From: CAKVON01 sp902475665
GTDB lineage: Bacteria > Actinomycetota > Coriobacteriia > Coriobacteriales > Atopobiaceae
DNA: 64,000 nucleotides
Reading direction: 5' to 3'
Assembly: GCA_036321795.1 (NCBI GenBank)
Contig: JAWQCY010000005.1
Coordinates: forward strand, 62,001-126,000
Shown here piece by piece: positions 34,303 to 43,803 of this stretch (its first letter is position 1; each line of letters begins with the position of its first letter). Under the pieces are notes generated by a model. That model was not told the origin of the DNA and ran no database searches. It saw nothing but the letters and a program-made list of their open reading frames with translations. Made by a program: the position numbers and the translations under genes.

Positions 34303-36255
34303 GTGACAGCCAACAACAACGAGCATGCCTACGACGAGGGCGAGATCAAGATTCTCGAGGGCCTCGAGGCGGTTCGTAAGCGCCCGGGCATGTATATCGG
34401 CACCACCTCGGTGTCGGGCCTGCACCACCTGGTGTGGGAGATCGTCGACAACTCCGTCGACGAGGCCATGGCCGGCTATTGCTCCGAGATCAAGGTGACC
34501 GTCCACCCCGACAACTCGATCACCGTAGAGGATAACGGCCGCGGCATCCCCGTTGGCCTCCACCCCATCAAGAAGATTCCGACGCTCGAGGTCGTTCTCA
34601 CGATCCTGCACGCGGGCGGCAAGTTCGACAACAGTGCCTACAAGGTGTCCGGCGGCCTGCACGGCGTCGGCGTCTCGGTCGTCAACGCGTTGTCGAAGAA
34701 GCTCGTCGCGCGCGTCTGCCGTGACGGCAAGATCTACGAGATGCAGTTTGCCCGCGGCAAGACGACCATGAAGATGAAGGAGCTCGGTGTCAGCGAGGCC
34801 ACCGGCACCACCATCACCTTCTGGCCCGATGACGAGATCTTCGAGACGACCACCTACAACTTCGACACGCTGCACGACCGCCTCCAGGAGACCGCATTCC
34901 TCAACAAGAACCTCAAGATCATCCTGACCGACGAGCGCGAGGCCACCCCGCGCGTCGACGAGTTCTGCTACTCCGGTGGCATCATCGACTTCGTCAAGTT
35001 CCTCAACGAGGGCAGGGAGGTCCTTCCCGGCCTCACCGACCCCATCTACATCGAGGGCAAGTCCGCCGCCGACGCGCCCGACTCCATGCGCGGCGAGGTG
35101 GAGGTGTCGCTGCAGTGGAACGGCGGCTACACCGAGCACACGCTGTCCTTCGCCAATGACATCTACACCGAGGAGGGCGGCATGCACCTCGAGGGCTTCC
35201 GCACCGCCCTCACCAAGGTCGTCAACGACTACGGCCGCAGCCATGGCATCCTCAAGGAGAAGGACCCCAACCTCACCGGTGACGATATCCGAGAGGGTCT
35301 CACCGCGGTCATCTCGGTCAAGCTGCCCGACCCGCAGTTCGAGGGCCAGACCAAGGCCAAGCTCGGCAGCTCCTACATGCGCACGCTCACCAACCGCATC
35401 GTGAGCCACGGCATGTCCGAGTATCTCGAGGAGCACCCCAACCAGGCCAAGGAGATCCTCAAGAAGGCCGGCCAGGCGGCCAAGGGTCGCCTCGCCGCCC
35501 AGAAGGCGCGCCAGGCCACGCGTCGCAAGGGTCTTCTCGAGAGCGCGGCGCTTCCCGGCAAGCTCGCCGACTGCTCCGTGCGTGACGCCGAGATGACGGA
35601 GCTCTTCATCGTCGAGGGCGACTCCGCAGGCGGCTCGGCCAAGATGGCGCGTGACCGCTCCATCCAGGCGGTCCTGCCGCTTCGCGGAAAGATTCTCAAC
35701 GTCGAGCGTGTGCAGGAGCACCGCGCGCTGTCCTCCGACACCATCACGTCGCTCATCACCGCCATCGGCACCGGCGTGGGTCCCGAGTTCAACATCGAGA
35801 AGGCGCGCTACCACAAGATCGTGATCATGACCGATGCAGACGTCGACGGCTCCCACATCCGCATCCTGCTGCTTACGTTCTTCTACCGCTTCATGCGCCC
35901 GATGATCGAGGCGGGCTACATCTTCGTCGCCCAGCCTCCGCTGTACCAGCTCAAGCCCAAGGGTCGCAAGAACGGCAAGTACATCTACACCGACGAGGAG
36001 CTCGCCGTCGAGGCGGCCAAGTTCGAGGATTCCTCCAAGTACACCGTCCAGCGCTACAAGGGCCTGGGCGAGATGGACCCCGAGCAGCTCTGGAGCACGA
36101 CGATGGAGCCGAAGAACCGCATCCTGCTTCGCGTGACCATCGACGACGCCATGGCCGCCGAGCGGGCCGTGTCCGACCTCATGGGAACCGAGGTCGAGAA
36201 GCGCAAGGAGTTCATCCAGACGCACGCCAAGGACGTGCGCTTCCTGGACATCTAA
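34303..36255 (+). CDS. gyrB: DNA gyrase subunit B
   Basis: 650 residues. GHKL ATPase at the N-terminus (EIVDNSVDEAMAGYC, VEDNGRGIPVG, GGLHGVGVSVVNALS), transducer, and TOPRIM domain (VEGDSAGGSAKMARDR, MTDADVDGSHIR), with the usual C-terminal YKGLGEMDPEQLW...DFIQTHAKDVRFLDI-like end. The GTG start at 34303 follows AAAGGGA. A -10-like TAGAAT at about 34255 marks a likely promoter in the 135-base gap after the DUF721 gene. Confidence 0.97.
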   Translation: MTANNNEHAYDEGEIKILEGLEAVRKRPGMYIGTTSVSGLHHLVWEIVDNSVDEAMAGYCSEIKVTVHPDNSITVEDNGRGIPVGLHPIKKIPTLEVVLTILHAGGKFDNSAYKVSGGLHGVGVSVVNALSKKLVARVCRDGKIYEMQFARGKTTMKMKELGVSEATGTTITFWPDDEIFETTTYNFDTLHDRLQETAFLNKNLKIILTDEREATPRVDEFCYSGGIIDFVKFLNEGREVLPGLTDPIYIEGKSAADAPDSMRGEVEVSLQWNGGYTEHTLSFANDIYTEEGGMHLEGFRTALTKVVNDYGRSHGILKEKDPNLTGDDIREGLTAVISVKLPDPQFEGQTKAKLGSSYMRTLTNRIVSHGMSEYLEEHPNQAKEILKKAGQAAKGRLAAQKARQATRRKGLLESAALPGKLADCSVRDAEMTELFIVEGDSAGGSAKMARDRSIQAVLPLRGKILNVERVQEHRALSSDTITSLITAIGTGVGPEFNIEKARYHKIVIMTDADVDGSHIRILLLTFFYRFMRPMIEAGYIFVAQPPLYQLKPKGRKNGKYIYTDEELAVEAAKFEDSSKYTVQRYKGLGEMDPEQLWSTTMEPKNRILLRVTIDDAMAAERAVSDLMGTEVEKRKEFIQTHAKDVRFLDI

Positions 36256-36283
36256 GCCCCATCCCTAGCGAAAGGCACAACAC

Positions 36284-39070
36284 GTGGCAAACGATAACGA
36301 CAACACGCGCGACGGCTTCGACGCGAACGACGCCGACGACGAGCGTGACGACGACCTGCTGGGCGAGGAGGGCGACGTCGAGGACGTCGACGATGACGAC
36401 GACCTGACCGACGACGACTTTGAGGACGTCGACCCCGAGTCGGCTCCCAGCATCGCCGGCAGCGGCCTGTCCCATGCCATCACGGACGAGGCTGGCACTC
36501 GCATCGACCTCGAGGACATCCATGGCGGCGCCATCAAGCCCACCGATATGGGCGAGGAGATGAAGGCATCCTTCCTCGAGTACTCGATGTCGGTCATCGT
36601 CGCGCGAGCCCTGCCCGACGTCCGTGACGGCCTCAAGCCCGTTCACCGCCGCATCCTGTACGCGATGAACGAGGCGGGCATTACCGCAGGCAAGCCCCAC
36701 AAGAAGTCGGCCTGGACGGTCGGCGAGGTCATGGGCAAGTACCACCCCCACGGAGACTCCGCCATCTACGAGTCCATGGTCCGCATGGCCCAGGACTTCT
36801 CGATGCGCCTGCCCCTGGTCGACGGTCACGGCAACTTCGGCTCGGTCGACGGCGACCCCGCGGCAGCGATGCGTTACACCGAGTCGCGCCTCACCCGTGC
36901 GGCCGAGGCTCTGCTGCGCGACCTCAACAAGGAGACCGTCGACCTGCAGCCCAACTACGACGAGTCGCTCACCGAGCCTGCCGTCCTGCCCGCCAGGTTC
37001 CCGAACCTGCTGGTAAACGGCTCCTCGGGCATCGCCGTCGGCATGGCGACCAATGTGCCTCCCCACAACCTCAAGGAGACCGTCGACGCCGTCTGCATGA
37101 TGATCGACAACCCCGACGTCACGACCGACGAGCTCATGACGGTCCTGCCCGGCCCCGACTTCCCCACCGGCGGCATCATCATGGGCACCGAGGGCATTCG
37201 CGACGCTTACGAGAAGGGCCGCGGCTCGATCACCATCCGCTCCAAGGTCCACGTCGAGCAGGCCAAGAACGGCCGCGAGCGCCTCGTGGTCACCGAGATC
37301 CCGTACCAGGTCAACAAGGGTCTTCTTCAGGAGAAGATCGCCCAGGCGGTCAACGAGAAGAGGATCGAGGGCATCTCGGACATGCGCGACGAGTCCAACC
37401 GCAAGGGCATGCGCATCGTCATCGACCTCAAGAGCGGCGCCGTGCCGCAGGTTGTCCTCAACAACCTGTACAAGAAGACCCAGCTGCAGTCGACCTTCGG
37501 CGTCATTGACATCGCCCTCGTCGACAACGTTCCGCGCACCCTCACCCTGCGCGAGATGCTGCGCTGCTACATCGACCACCAGGTCGACGTCGTAACCCGT
37601 CGCACCAAGTACGACCTGGACAAGGCCGAGAAGCGCGTCCACATCCTCGAGGGACTGCTCGTGGCCGTCGACAACATCGACGAGATCGTCCACATCATCC
37701 GCTCCTCGCGCGACGACGCCGAGGCCAAGTCCCGCATGAACGAGCGCTTCGGCCTCGACGATGTACAGGGAGAGGCGATCTTGCAGATGCGCCTGCGTCG
37801 CCTCACTGGCCTGGCCCGCGACGAGCTTGCCGCCCAGATCGCCGAGCTCCACGAGCAGATCGCCTACTTCAAGGACCTTCTCGCCCACGAGGAGAAGATC
37901 CTGGGCGTCATCAAGGACGAACTCCACGAGGTCGTCGAGAAGTTCGGCACGCCGCGTCGCACCCAGATTTGCGGTCGCGAGGCCCGCGACCTCGACGTCG
38001 AGGACCTCATCGCCGAGGAGGATATGGTCGTCACCGTCACCCACAGCGGCTACATCAAGCGCCTGCCAGTGGACACCTACCGCTCCCAGAAGCGCGGCGG
38101 CAAGGGCGTCTCGGCCCTGTCGCTGAAGGAGAACGACTTCGTCGAGGGTCTGTTCGTGGCTTCCACGCACGACTACGTCCTGTTCTTCACCAACTTCGGC
38201 AAGGTCTACCGCCTCAAGGTCCACGAGCTGCCGGTCGGCTCGCGCCAGGCCCGCGGCCAGGCGATCGTCAACCTGCTCGCCCTGTCCGAGGGCGAGCGCC
38301 TGGCGGCCGTCATCACCACGCGCGAGTTCCCGGGCGAGGAGTACCTGCTGTTTGCCACGGCCAACGGCATGGTCAAGAAGACTGCCATGAGCGACTATGA
38401 CCGCACGCGCCGCGACGGCATGATCGCCATCAACCTGCGCGAGGGCGACGAGCTCATCGACGTCCGTCGGGTTCGCGAGCACGAGAAGGTCATCCTCGTG
38501 TCCACCGACGGCAAGGCGATCATGTTCGACGAGGCCGAGGCCAGACCCATGGGTCGCGCGACCTCCGGCGTCCGTGGCATCACGATGAAGGGCGACGCCA
38601 GGCTGCTTGGCATGGAGATCACCAACGGCAGCGGCGACCTGTTCGTCATTACCGAGAAGGGCTACGGCAAGCGCACGCCCGTCTCGGAGTACCCCGAGCA
38701 CAAGCGTGGCGGCCAGGGCGTCTTTACCATCACGATGACCGACAAGAAGGGCGACCTCGCGGGCATGAAGGTCGTCGCCCCGCAGCACGAGCTCATGATC
38801 GTGTCCGAGGAGGGCATCGTCATCCGCATGAAGTCCGGCGACATCAGCCGCCTCGGCCGCTCCACGCAGGGCGTCAGGGTCATGAGCGTGGCGGATTCCG
38901 ACCGTGTGGTTGCCGTGGCCCGCATGGAGGTCAACCAGGGCCAGCAGGATTCCGACGACTCCAGCCAGGCCGCGCTCGACCTTCTTGCCGCTGGCGAGAA
39001 GGATCCCGGTGACGAGGCTCCCGTCGACATCGGCGGAGACGAGCAGGTTATCGATATCGACGGCGAGTAG
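36284..39070 (+). CDS. gyrA: DNA gyrase subunit A with acidic N-terminal extension
   Basis: 928 residues, longer than most. The first ~90 residues are an Asp/Glu-rich extension (DDERDDDLLGEEGD...DDDDDLTDDDFEDVD) before the normal GyrA start (EEMKASFLEYSMSVIVARALPDVRDGLKPVHRR). The catalytic region AAMRYTESRLTRAAEALL contains the active Tyr. The quinolone region reads HPHGDSAIYESMVRMAQDFSMR, with Ser and Glu at the 83/87 positions as in susceptible Gram-positives. Six beta-propeller repeats follow (GGKGVSALSLKE, the GyrA-box-like element). GTG start 28 bases after gyrB. Confidence 0.96.
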   Translation: MANDNDNTRDGFDANDADDERDDDLLGEEGDVEDVDDDDDLTDDDFEDVDPESAPSIAGSGLSHAITDEAGTRIDLEDIHGGAIKPTDMGEEMKASFLEYSMSVIVARALPDVRDGLKPVHRRILYAMNEAGITAGKPHKKSAWTVGEVMGKYHPHGDSAIYESMVRMAQDFSMRLPLVDGHGNFGSVDGDPAAAMRYTESRLTRAAEALLRDLNKETVDLQPNYDESLTEPAVLPARFPNLLVNGSSGIAVGMATNVPPHNLKETVDAVCMMIDNPDVTTDELMTVLPGPDFPTGGIIMGTEGIRDAYEKGRGSITIRSKVHVEQAKNGRERLVVTEIPYQVNKGLLQEKIAQAVNEKRIEGISDMRDESNRKGMRIVIDLKSGAVPQVVLNNLYKKTQLQSTFGVIDIALVDNVPRTLTLREMLRCYIDHQVDVVTRRTKYDLDKAEKRVHILEGLLVAVDNIDEIVHIIRSSRDDAEAKSRMNERFGLDDVQGEAILQMRLRRLTGLARDELAAQIAELHEQIAYFKDLLAHEEKILGVIKDELHEVVEKFGTPRRTQICGREARDLDVEDLIAEEDMVVTVTHSGYIKRLPVDTYRSQKRGGKGVSALSLKENDFVEGLFVASTHDYVLFFTNFGKVYRLKVHELPVGSRQARGQAIVNLLALSEGERLAAVITTREFPGEEYLLFATANGMVKKTAMSDYDRTRRDGMIAINLREGDELIDVRRVREHEKVILVSTDGKAIMFDEAEARPMGRATSGVRGITMKGDARLLGMEITNGSGDLFVITEKGYGKRTPVSEYPEHKRGGQGVFTITMTDKKGDLAGMKVVAPQHELMIVSEEGIVIRMKSGDISRLGRSTQGVRVMSVADSDRVVAVARMEVNQGQQDSDDSSQAALDLLAAGEKDPGDEAPVDIGGDEQVIDIDGE

Positions 39071-39096
39071 CGCCGTCACACGCGAATCGTAAAAGG

Positions 39097-39132
39097 ATGG
39101 GGCCGCGGACAAGATGTCCGTGGCCCCATTTC
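39097..39132 (+). terminator. Terminator after gyrA
   Basis: A 14-bp stem with one mismatch (ATGGGGCCGCGGAC against GTCCGTGGCCCCAT) and a 5-base loop, followed by TTTCC. It lies between gyrA and the convergent DUF151 gene. Confidence 0.78.
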
Positions 39133-39161
39133 CGTCGGTGGGTGTTCGGTCGGGCGCACTC

Positions 39162-39701
39162 CTACTGTTGGCCCGCCTCCGGGTGGCCGTCGGCCAAGAA
39201 ATCGTCCGGGGTGAGGCTTTCCACGAACTCGTGGAAGCGCTCGGCCTCGCGCTCGCGCTCGTCGCGCTTGATGCTCGAGAAGGACGGGTAGGACGCGCGG
39301 GCGATGACGTCGGTCGACGCGTACACGGGCGAGTGCGTGCGCACCGCGAGCGCGACCGCGTCCGAAGGCCTGGCATCCAGCGCCAGGTGCTCGCCATCGG
39401 CGGTGAGAAGATCGATCGTCGCGTAGAAGGTCGCGCCCTCGACACGGTCGATGCTCACGCCCGAGACCGTGGCACCCAGACGGTCGATCGTAGCGCGCAA
39501 AAGGTCATGCGTCATGGGGCGGGCGCCCTTCTCGGCAGCCACGCCGGCGCTGATCTGGGTTGCCTCGACGACGCCGATGCGGATGGGCAGCTGTTTGCCC
39601 GCGGTCTCACCCTTGGCGTCGCGGGGGCGCAGGACCAGCATCGAGGAGACCGGGCCGTTGCCGACGACGACGGACTCTATGTCCATTCTGACCTGTGGCA
39701 T
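39162..39701 (-). CDS. Bifunctional nuclease family protein (DUF151)
   Basis: 179 residues. The body (MVLRPRDAKGETAGKQLPIRIGVVEATQI ... ATFYATIDLLTADGEHLALDARPSDAVALAVRTHSPVYAS) is the BFN domain: the conserved RPSDAVALA motif is present. The C-terminus resembles UVR-type tails (SSIKRDEREREAERFHEFVESL). ATG at 39701 follows AAGGAGAG. Members are reported to have nuclease activity; the cellular role in bacteria is unclear. It is convergent with gyrA. Confidence 0.87.
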   Translation of the reverse strand: MPQVRMDIESVVVGNGPVSSMLVLRPRDAKGETAGKQLPIRIGVVEATQISAGVAAEKGARPMTHDLLRATIDRLGATVSGVSIDRVEGATFYATIDLLTADGEHLALDARPSDAVALAVRTHSPVYASTDVIARASYPSFSSIKRDEREREAERFHEFVESLTPDDFLADGHPEAGQQ

Positions 39702-39853
39702 ATGTCTCTCCTTTCTGCTGGAATCCGTTGGCCACGAAACGATTTTAGGGGTCGTGGCCTTGCCTTTGTCTTGTAGGGACATGGTACCCATAAAAAAGTT
39801 TAGACAAAGTGTTGACGGGAGGGGAATCGTACTCTAATATATTTTCTCGCGTT

Positions 39854-39930
39854 GGGCCCGTAGCTCAGTTGGTCAGAGCGTCCGGCTGATAACCGGGAGG
39901 TCACAAGTTCGAACCTTGTCGGGCCCACCA
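39854..39930 (+). tRNA. tRNA-Ile (anticodon GAT)
   Basis: A 77-base cloverleaf. The acceptor GGGCCCG pairs with CGGGCCC, the anticodon loop is CTGATAA, and the 3' CCA is encoded. Confidence 0.96.
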
Positions 39931-39945
39931 CCTTTTTGCTAATAG

Positions 39946-39986
39946 TCACCCCAGCGCTAGCCGAGTCGCCGCTGGGGTGATTATTC
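39946..39986 (+). terminator. Terminator after tRNA-Ile
   Basis: An 11-bp stem TCACCCCAGCG/CGCTGGGGTGA with a 13-base loop, followed by TTATT. Confidence 0.75.
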
Positions 39987-40027
39987 ATTTATAATGGTGG
40001 ACGCAAATGCGGCGCCACGCCGCGCAC

Positions 40028-40103
40028 GGGGACGTAGCTCAGCTGGGAGAGCGCGGGCTTTGCAAGCCTGAGGTCGTGGGTTCGAGACCCATCGTCTCCA
40101 CCA
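40028..40103 (+). tRNA. tRNA-Ala (anticodon TGC)
   Basis: A 76-base cloverleaf. The acceptor GGGGACG pairs with CGTCTCC (one G-T pair), the anticodon loop is TTTGCAA, and the 3' CCA is encoded. The Ile/Ala pair here is not inside an rRNA operon; no rRNA sequence flanks it. Confidence 0.96.
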
Positions 40104-40112
40104 TGCAAATGC

Positions 40113-40150
40113 GCGGGTCGCACCTCTTGTGGGAGCGGCCCGCTTTTTTT
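40113..40150 (+). terminator. Terminator after tRNA-Ala
   Basis: A stem GCGGGTCGC/GCGGCCCGC with a mismatch, followed by seven T residues. Confidence 0.8.
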
Positions 40151-40221
40151 GTAGTAGTCACGAACGCGTAACTGCAAGGCCCTATCATTGTCCCGTCGAA
40201 TTCCAAGTAGATTGGTCACCC

Positions 40222-40683
40222 ATGTCGCAGAACAACGGCAACGCCGACGCCGGTCAGGTCTCGCCCGAGCTTGACGCCCTGTCGTGCGACCTTCTGGGGT
40301 CGGCCCTGGACGCGCTCGCCGCGGGCGTCGACGTCCATGGCGTGGTCTCGGTCGAGGACGCGCAGTCCCGCCGTGACACGAGGGCCTTCTCCGACGACGG
40401 TCCCGAGGCCTGCCTCGAGGGCGCCCGCGGCTTCGTGCGAAAGCTCGTGGCCGACGGAGGGGACGAGTCCGAGCCCATCGGGAAGCCCGTCCGCTACGCC
40501 CTCGTGTACGAGGGTGCGGTCGCTGGCGAGAAGGGCGGCTATGACGACGCCCTGGTCCTCGAGTTTGGGGAGACGGGCTCGCGGTCCTTCTCGGCATACG
40601 TGCTGTGGGACGGCTTTGGCTCCGGCGACGACTTCGCATGGAGTGACCCCATGCCCGCCGGCGAGGTTGACTCGCTGCTGTAG
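40222..40683 (+). CDS. Hypothetical protein, 153 aa
   Basis: No family is recognised. It is an acidic, soluble-looking protein (LSCDLLGSALDALAAGVDVHGVVSVEDAQSRRD..., ALVLEFGETGSRSFSAYVLWDGFGSGDDFAW). Codon use is like that of its neighbours, which supports a real gene. The ATG at 40222 is chosen because the protein before it has no support; its ribosome site is weak. It lies 74 bases upstream of typA on the same strand, so the two may be co-transcribed. Confidence 0.65.
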   Translation: MSQNNGNADAGQVSPELDALSCDLLGSALDALAAGVDVHGVVSVEDAQSRRDTRAFSDDGPEACLEGARGFVRKLVADGGDESEPIGKPVRYALVYEGAVAGEKGGYDDALVLEFGETGSRSFSAYVLWDGFGSGDDFAWSDPMPAGEVDSLL

Positions 40684-40757
40684 GGCGGAATGACCGAACG
40701 AACGACGCGCACGCATGGTCCCGACGGCAGGGGCCGAAAGACACGGAAGTAGGAGAA

Positions 40758-42596
40758 ATGCGCCAGGAGAACATCAGGAACATCGCCATCATCGCCCACG
40801 TCGACCATGGCAAGACCACGCTTGTGGACAAGCTGCTTCGCGCCACCGACGCGTTCCGCGAGAACCAGCAGGTTGAGGAGCGCGTGCTCGACTCCAACGA
40901 CCAGGAGCGCGAGCGTGGCATCACCATCCTGGCCAAGAACATCTCCATCGAGTACAACGGCGTCAAGATCAACGTCATCGACACCCCCGGCCACGCCGAC
41001 TTCGGCGGCGAGGTCGAGCGAGTGCTCAAGATGGCCGACGGCGCCCTGCTTCTGGTGGATGCCGCCGAGGGCCCCATGCCCCAGACGCGCTTCGTTCTGC
41101 GCCACGCCATCGACGCCGGCCTGTCGATCATGATCGTCATCAACAAGATCGATAAGCCCGCCGCCAACCCCGAGAAGGCCTACAACGACTGCCTCGACCT
41201 CATGGCCGACCTGTCCGCCACCGACGAGCAGCTTGAGTTCGCCATGGAGCACGTCGTGTACGCCTCCGCCGTCAGCGGCTTCGCTCGCCTCGACCCCAAC
41301 GACGACAACAACGACATGTTCCCCATGCTGGACATGATCGTGAACGACCTGCCCGCCCCCGACGTCGACCCCGACGGCCCGCTCGCCATGCAGTGCGTCA
41401 CCATCGACCACTCCAGCTACGTCGGTCGCATCGGCATCGGCCGCGTCTACTCCGGCACCATCCACGACGGCGACAAGATCCTCGTCGTCAAGAACGACGG
41501 CTCGCGTGCCATGTCGCAGGTCAAGCAGCTCTACACCTTCGACTACCTGGGCCGCAAGGAGTGCACCGAGGTCGTCGCCGGTGACATCGGCGCCGTCGTC
41601 GGCGTCGACTCCACCGACATCGGTGACGTCTACACCGATCCTGACGACCCCGTCGAGCTCGACCCCATCGAGATCGACCCCCCGACCCTGGCCATCGTCT
41701 TCGAGCCGTCCAACTCGCCGCTCGTCGGCCGTGACGGCGACATCGTCGGCGGCCGCCAGCTCAAGGAGCGCCTGGAGCTGGAGCGCGAGAACAACGTGAC
41801 CATGCGCATCGAGGAGCTCCCCGACAAGACGGGCGTCGAGGTTTCCGGCCGTGGCATCCTGCACCTGTCCGTCCTGATGGAGGCCATGCGCCGCGAGGGC
41901 TATGAGTTCCAGGTCGGCCGTCCGCGCGTCCTGTTCAAGAAGGACGAGCAGGGCAACAAGCTCGAGCCGGTCGAGCAGGCCGTCGTCGAGTGCCCCGGCG
42001 AGTACTCCGGCAAGGTCATCGAGGTCTTCGGCAACAACGGCGGCACCATGACCAGCATGGAGGCCGGTACCACCCAGACCCACCTCGAGTTCAAGATCCC
42101 GACCCGCGGCATCATGGGCCTGAAGAACCGCATCCTCAACGTCACCCACGGCGAGGCAGTCTTCTACCACACGTTCCTCGAGTACGGTCCCTACGCCGGC
42201 GAGATTGGCGTCCGCCAGAACGGCGCCATGATCTCGATGTCGACCGAGAAGGCCGTCGCCTACGCCCTGGGTTCGCTCCAGGAGCGTGGCCAGCTGTTCG
42301 TCGAGCCCGGCACCGAGTGCTACGAGGGCATGATCGTCGGCGAGCGCTCCAAGCCCGGTGACATGATCGTCAACATCGCCCGCACCAAGAGCCTGGGCAA
42401 CCAGCGCTCCTCGACCGCCGACATCTCGGTCCAGCTGACCCCGCCGCGTTCCTTCACGCTGGAGGAGGCGCTCGAGTACATCATGGACGACGAGCTCGTC
42501 GAGGTCACGCCGAAGAACATCCGCATGCGCAAGCGCATCCTCAACGGCACCGAGCGCCGCAAGTGGGCCGTGCGTCACGGCCTGGTCAACAAGTAG
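40758..42596 (+). CDS. typA: Ribosome-associated GTPase TypA/BipA
   Basis: 612 residues, a translational GTPase. G1 AHVDHGKTTLVDKLL, G2 ERGITI, G3 DTPGHADF and G4 NKID are followed by the EF-G-like domains and the BipA-specific C-terminus (GTECYEGMIVGERSKPGDMIVN, VTPKNIRMRKRIL). It aids ribosome assembly and stress growth. ATG at 40758 follows TAGGAG. Terminator at 42625. Confidence 0.97.
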   Translation: MRQENIRNIAIIAHVDHGKTTLVDKLLRATDAFRENQQVEERVLDSNDQERERGITILAKNISIEYNGVKINVIDTPGHADFGGEVERVLKMADGALLLVDAAEGPMPQTRFVLRHAIDAGLSIMIVINKIDKPAANPEKAYNDCLDLMADLSATDEQLEFAMEHVVYASAVSGFARLDPNDDNNDMFPMLDMIVNDLPAPDVDPDGPLAMQCVTIDHSSYVGRIGIGRVYSGTIHDGDKILVVKNDGSRAMSQVKQLYTFDYLGRKECTEVVAGDIGAVVGVDSTDIGDVYTDPDDPVELDPIEIDPPTLAIVFEPSNSPLVGRDGDIVGGRQLKERLELERENNVTMRIEELPDKTGVEVSGRGILHLSVLMEAMRREGYEFQVGRPRVLFKKDEQGNKLEPVEQAVVECPGEYSGKVIEVFGNNGGTMTSMEAGTTQTHLEFKIPTRGIMGLKNRILNVTHGEAVFYHTFLEYGPYAGEIGVRQNGAMISMSTEKAVAYALGSLQERGQLFVEPGTECYEGMIVGERSKPGDMIVNIARTKSLGNQRSSTADISVQLTPPRSFTLEEALEYIMDDELVEVTPKNIRMRKRILNGTERRKWAVRHGLVNK

Positions 42597-42624
42597 GACG
42601 GGTGCATCGCATAGCAAATGCCGA

Positions 42625-42668
42625 GAAGGGCGTCGGGTCGCAAGCGCGGCCTGGCGCCCTTCCTCTGT
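42625..42668 (+). terminator. Terminator after typA
   Basis: An 8-bp stem GAAGGGCG/CGCCCTTC with a 22-base loop that can pair further, followed by CTCTGTCT. The left arm overlaps a TGCCGAGAAG word at 42619. Confidence 0.6.
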
Positions 42669-42738
42669 CTGGTTGATTGGTCTCGAGCGTCATGGTGGGC
42701 CTAACAGCGGGTGTTAGACCGAGCTGGCATGCCTCGGC

Positions 42739-43512
42739 CTAACGGTTCTTCTCGGCCTTTTTCTGGGTGTGGTTGGCTACCGCGCGCTTGACCGGCTCGG
42801 TCACCCTCGGCGTGAGGTCGACGCCACCGGGCGACATGATGTCGTATCGCAGGCTCGCGCGCCTGAGGGCGACCGTCACGAAGACGCTTACGAACGCACA
42901 CCAAGGGTTACCCACGTTGCACAGGACCATGAGGGCCAAGTAGACGACGGAACCACCCAGGGCGCACACCGCATAGAAGTTCGAGGGTTGGAAGATCTTG
43001 GGCACGTCTCCCAAAAAGACGTCGCGTAGCATGCCGCCGCCCACGCCCGTGATGACGCCCATGAGAATCGTTTGCACGGCACCCAGCTCGTAGACGACGG
43101 CCTTGTTGGTGCCTGCGACCACGAATAGCGCCACCGAGACGATGTCGACCCATTCCAGCGCGTTGGGAATCCGTTCGAAAAGCGTCGGGAAGAGAAAGAC
43201 CACGACGCCAGTGAGAACGCTCACAATCACCGCGTTGGTGGAGTTGAGCATGTAGACGTCGCCCTTTTGCATGATTATGTCGCGGATCAGGCCACCGCCC
43301 AGTCCGCACAGAAACGCGAGGGCGACGGTGCCGACGAGGTCGAGCTTGCGGCTGGTGCCCACCATCGCGCCAGACAGCGCGCCGACGGCGACGGCCGACA
43401 GGTCGAGCCAGGCGGGAAGCGTGAGGATGGTGCTTCCCTTAAGAAAGAGCAGGGTGGCGCTGTCCAAGTGTCGTGCCTTTCGATCGGGAGATGGTGTCTG
43501 CCGGGCAACCAT
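42739..43512 (-). CDS. TRIC/UPF0126 family cation-channel-like membrane protein
   Basis: 257 residues with two repeats of a three-helix unit, each with a Gly-rich entry: GALSGAMVGTSRKLDLVGTVALAFLCGLGGGLIRDIIM and ALFVVAGTNKAVVYELGAVQTILMGVITGVGGGMLRDVFLGDVP. The GGGxxRD motifs are diagnostic of the UPF0126 (TRIC-like) family. A basic C-terminal tail follows. Prokaryotic TRIC proteins form potassium-permeable trimers. ATG at 43512 follows GGTAGGTGG. Confidence 0.9.
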   Translation of the reverse strand: MVARQTPSPDRKARHLDSATLLFLKGSTILTLPAWLDLSAVAVGALSGAMVGTSRKLDLVGTVALAFLCGLGGGLIRDIIMQKGDVYMLNSTNAVIVSVLTGVVVFLFPTLFERIPNALEWVDIVSVALFVVAGTNKAVVYELGAVQTILMGVITGVGGGMLRDVFLGDVPKIFQPSNFYAVCALGGSVVYLALMVLCNVGNPWCAFVSVFVTVALRRASLRYDIMSPGGVDLTPRVTEPVKRAVANHTQKKAEKNR

Positions 43513-43673
43513 GGTAAGACCACCTACCGTGTCCGACCTGTCCTTCTCGGTAGTCGGATGTACTTTAGAGAGACGTTGTGTGTGCCGACACGCGCACAAT
43601 TTGTGAATCCGACAAATTAGGGTGTTGCCCCCGAGCGAGAAGTCCTGTATTCTAGCCAATGCATTTTAACCAC

Positions 43674-43764
43674 GGAGAGTTGTCCGAGTGGCCGAAGGAG
43701 CACGATTGGAAATCGTGTAGGCGTCTAAAGCGTCTCCAGGGTTCAAATCCCTGACTCTCCGCCA
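43674..43764 (+). tRNA. tRNA-Ser (anticodon GGA)
   Basis: A 91-base class II tRNA with a long variable arm. The acceptor GGAGAGT pairs with ACTCTCC, the anticodon loop is TTGGAAA, and CCA is encoded. Confidence 0.95.
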
Positions 43765-43774
43765 GAACTTCCCG

Positions 43775-43799
43775 CGGCGCCCATGAGGCGCCGTTTTAC
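43775..43799 (+). terminator. Terminator between the tRNA-Ser genes
   Basis: A 7-bp stem CGGCGCC/GGCGCCG with a 5-base loop and TTTTA. Confidence 0.68.
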
Positions 43800-43803
43800 C
43801 CTT

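Noticed and set aside
36284..39070. Quinolone-resistance change in GyrA
   Set aside because: Ser and Glu at the 83/87 positions are the usual susceptible residues in Gram-positive relatives.
36212..39445. A 1077-residue open frame opposite gyrA
   Set aside because: Antisense shadow of gyrA; no family features.
39854..40103. tRNA-Ile and tRNA-Ala pair as part of an rRNA operon
   Set aside because: These two tRNAs often sit in rRNA spacers, but here each has its own terminator and no 16S or 23S sequence flanks them.
22732..42668. GAGAAGGGCG copies at 22731 and 42623 as B. subtilis-type SpoIIIE recognition sites (GAGAAGGG)
   Set aside because: Both are stem arms of terminators, which explains their sequence; only two such copies cannot show strand bias.
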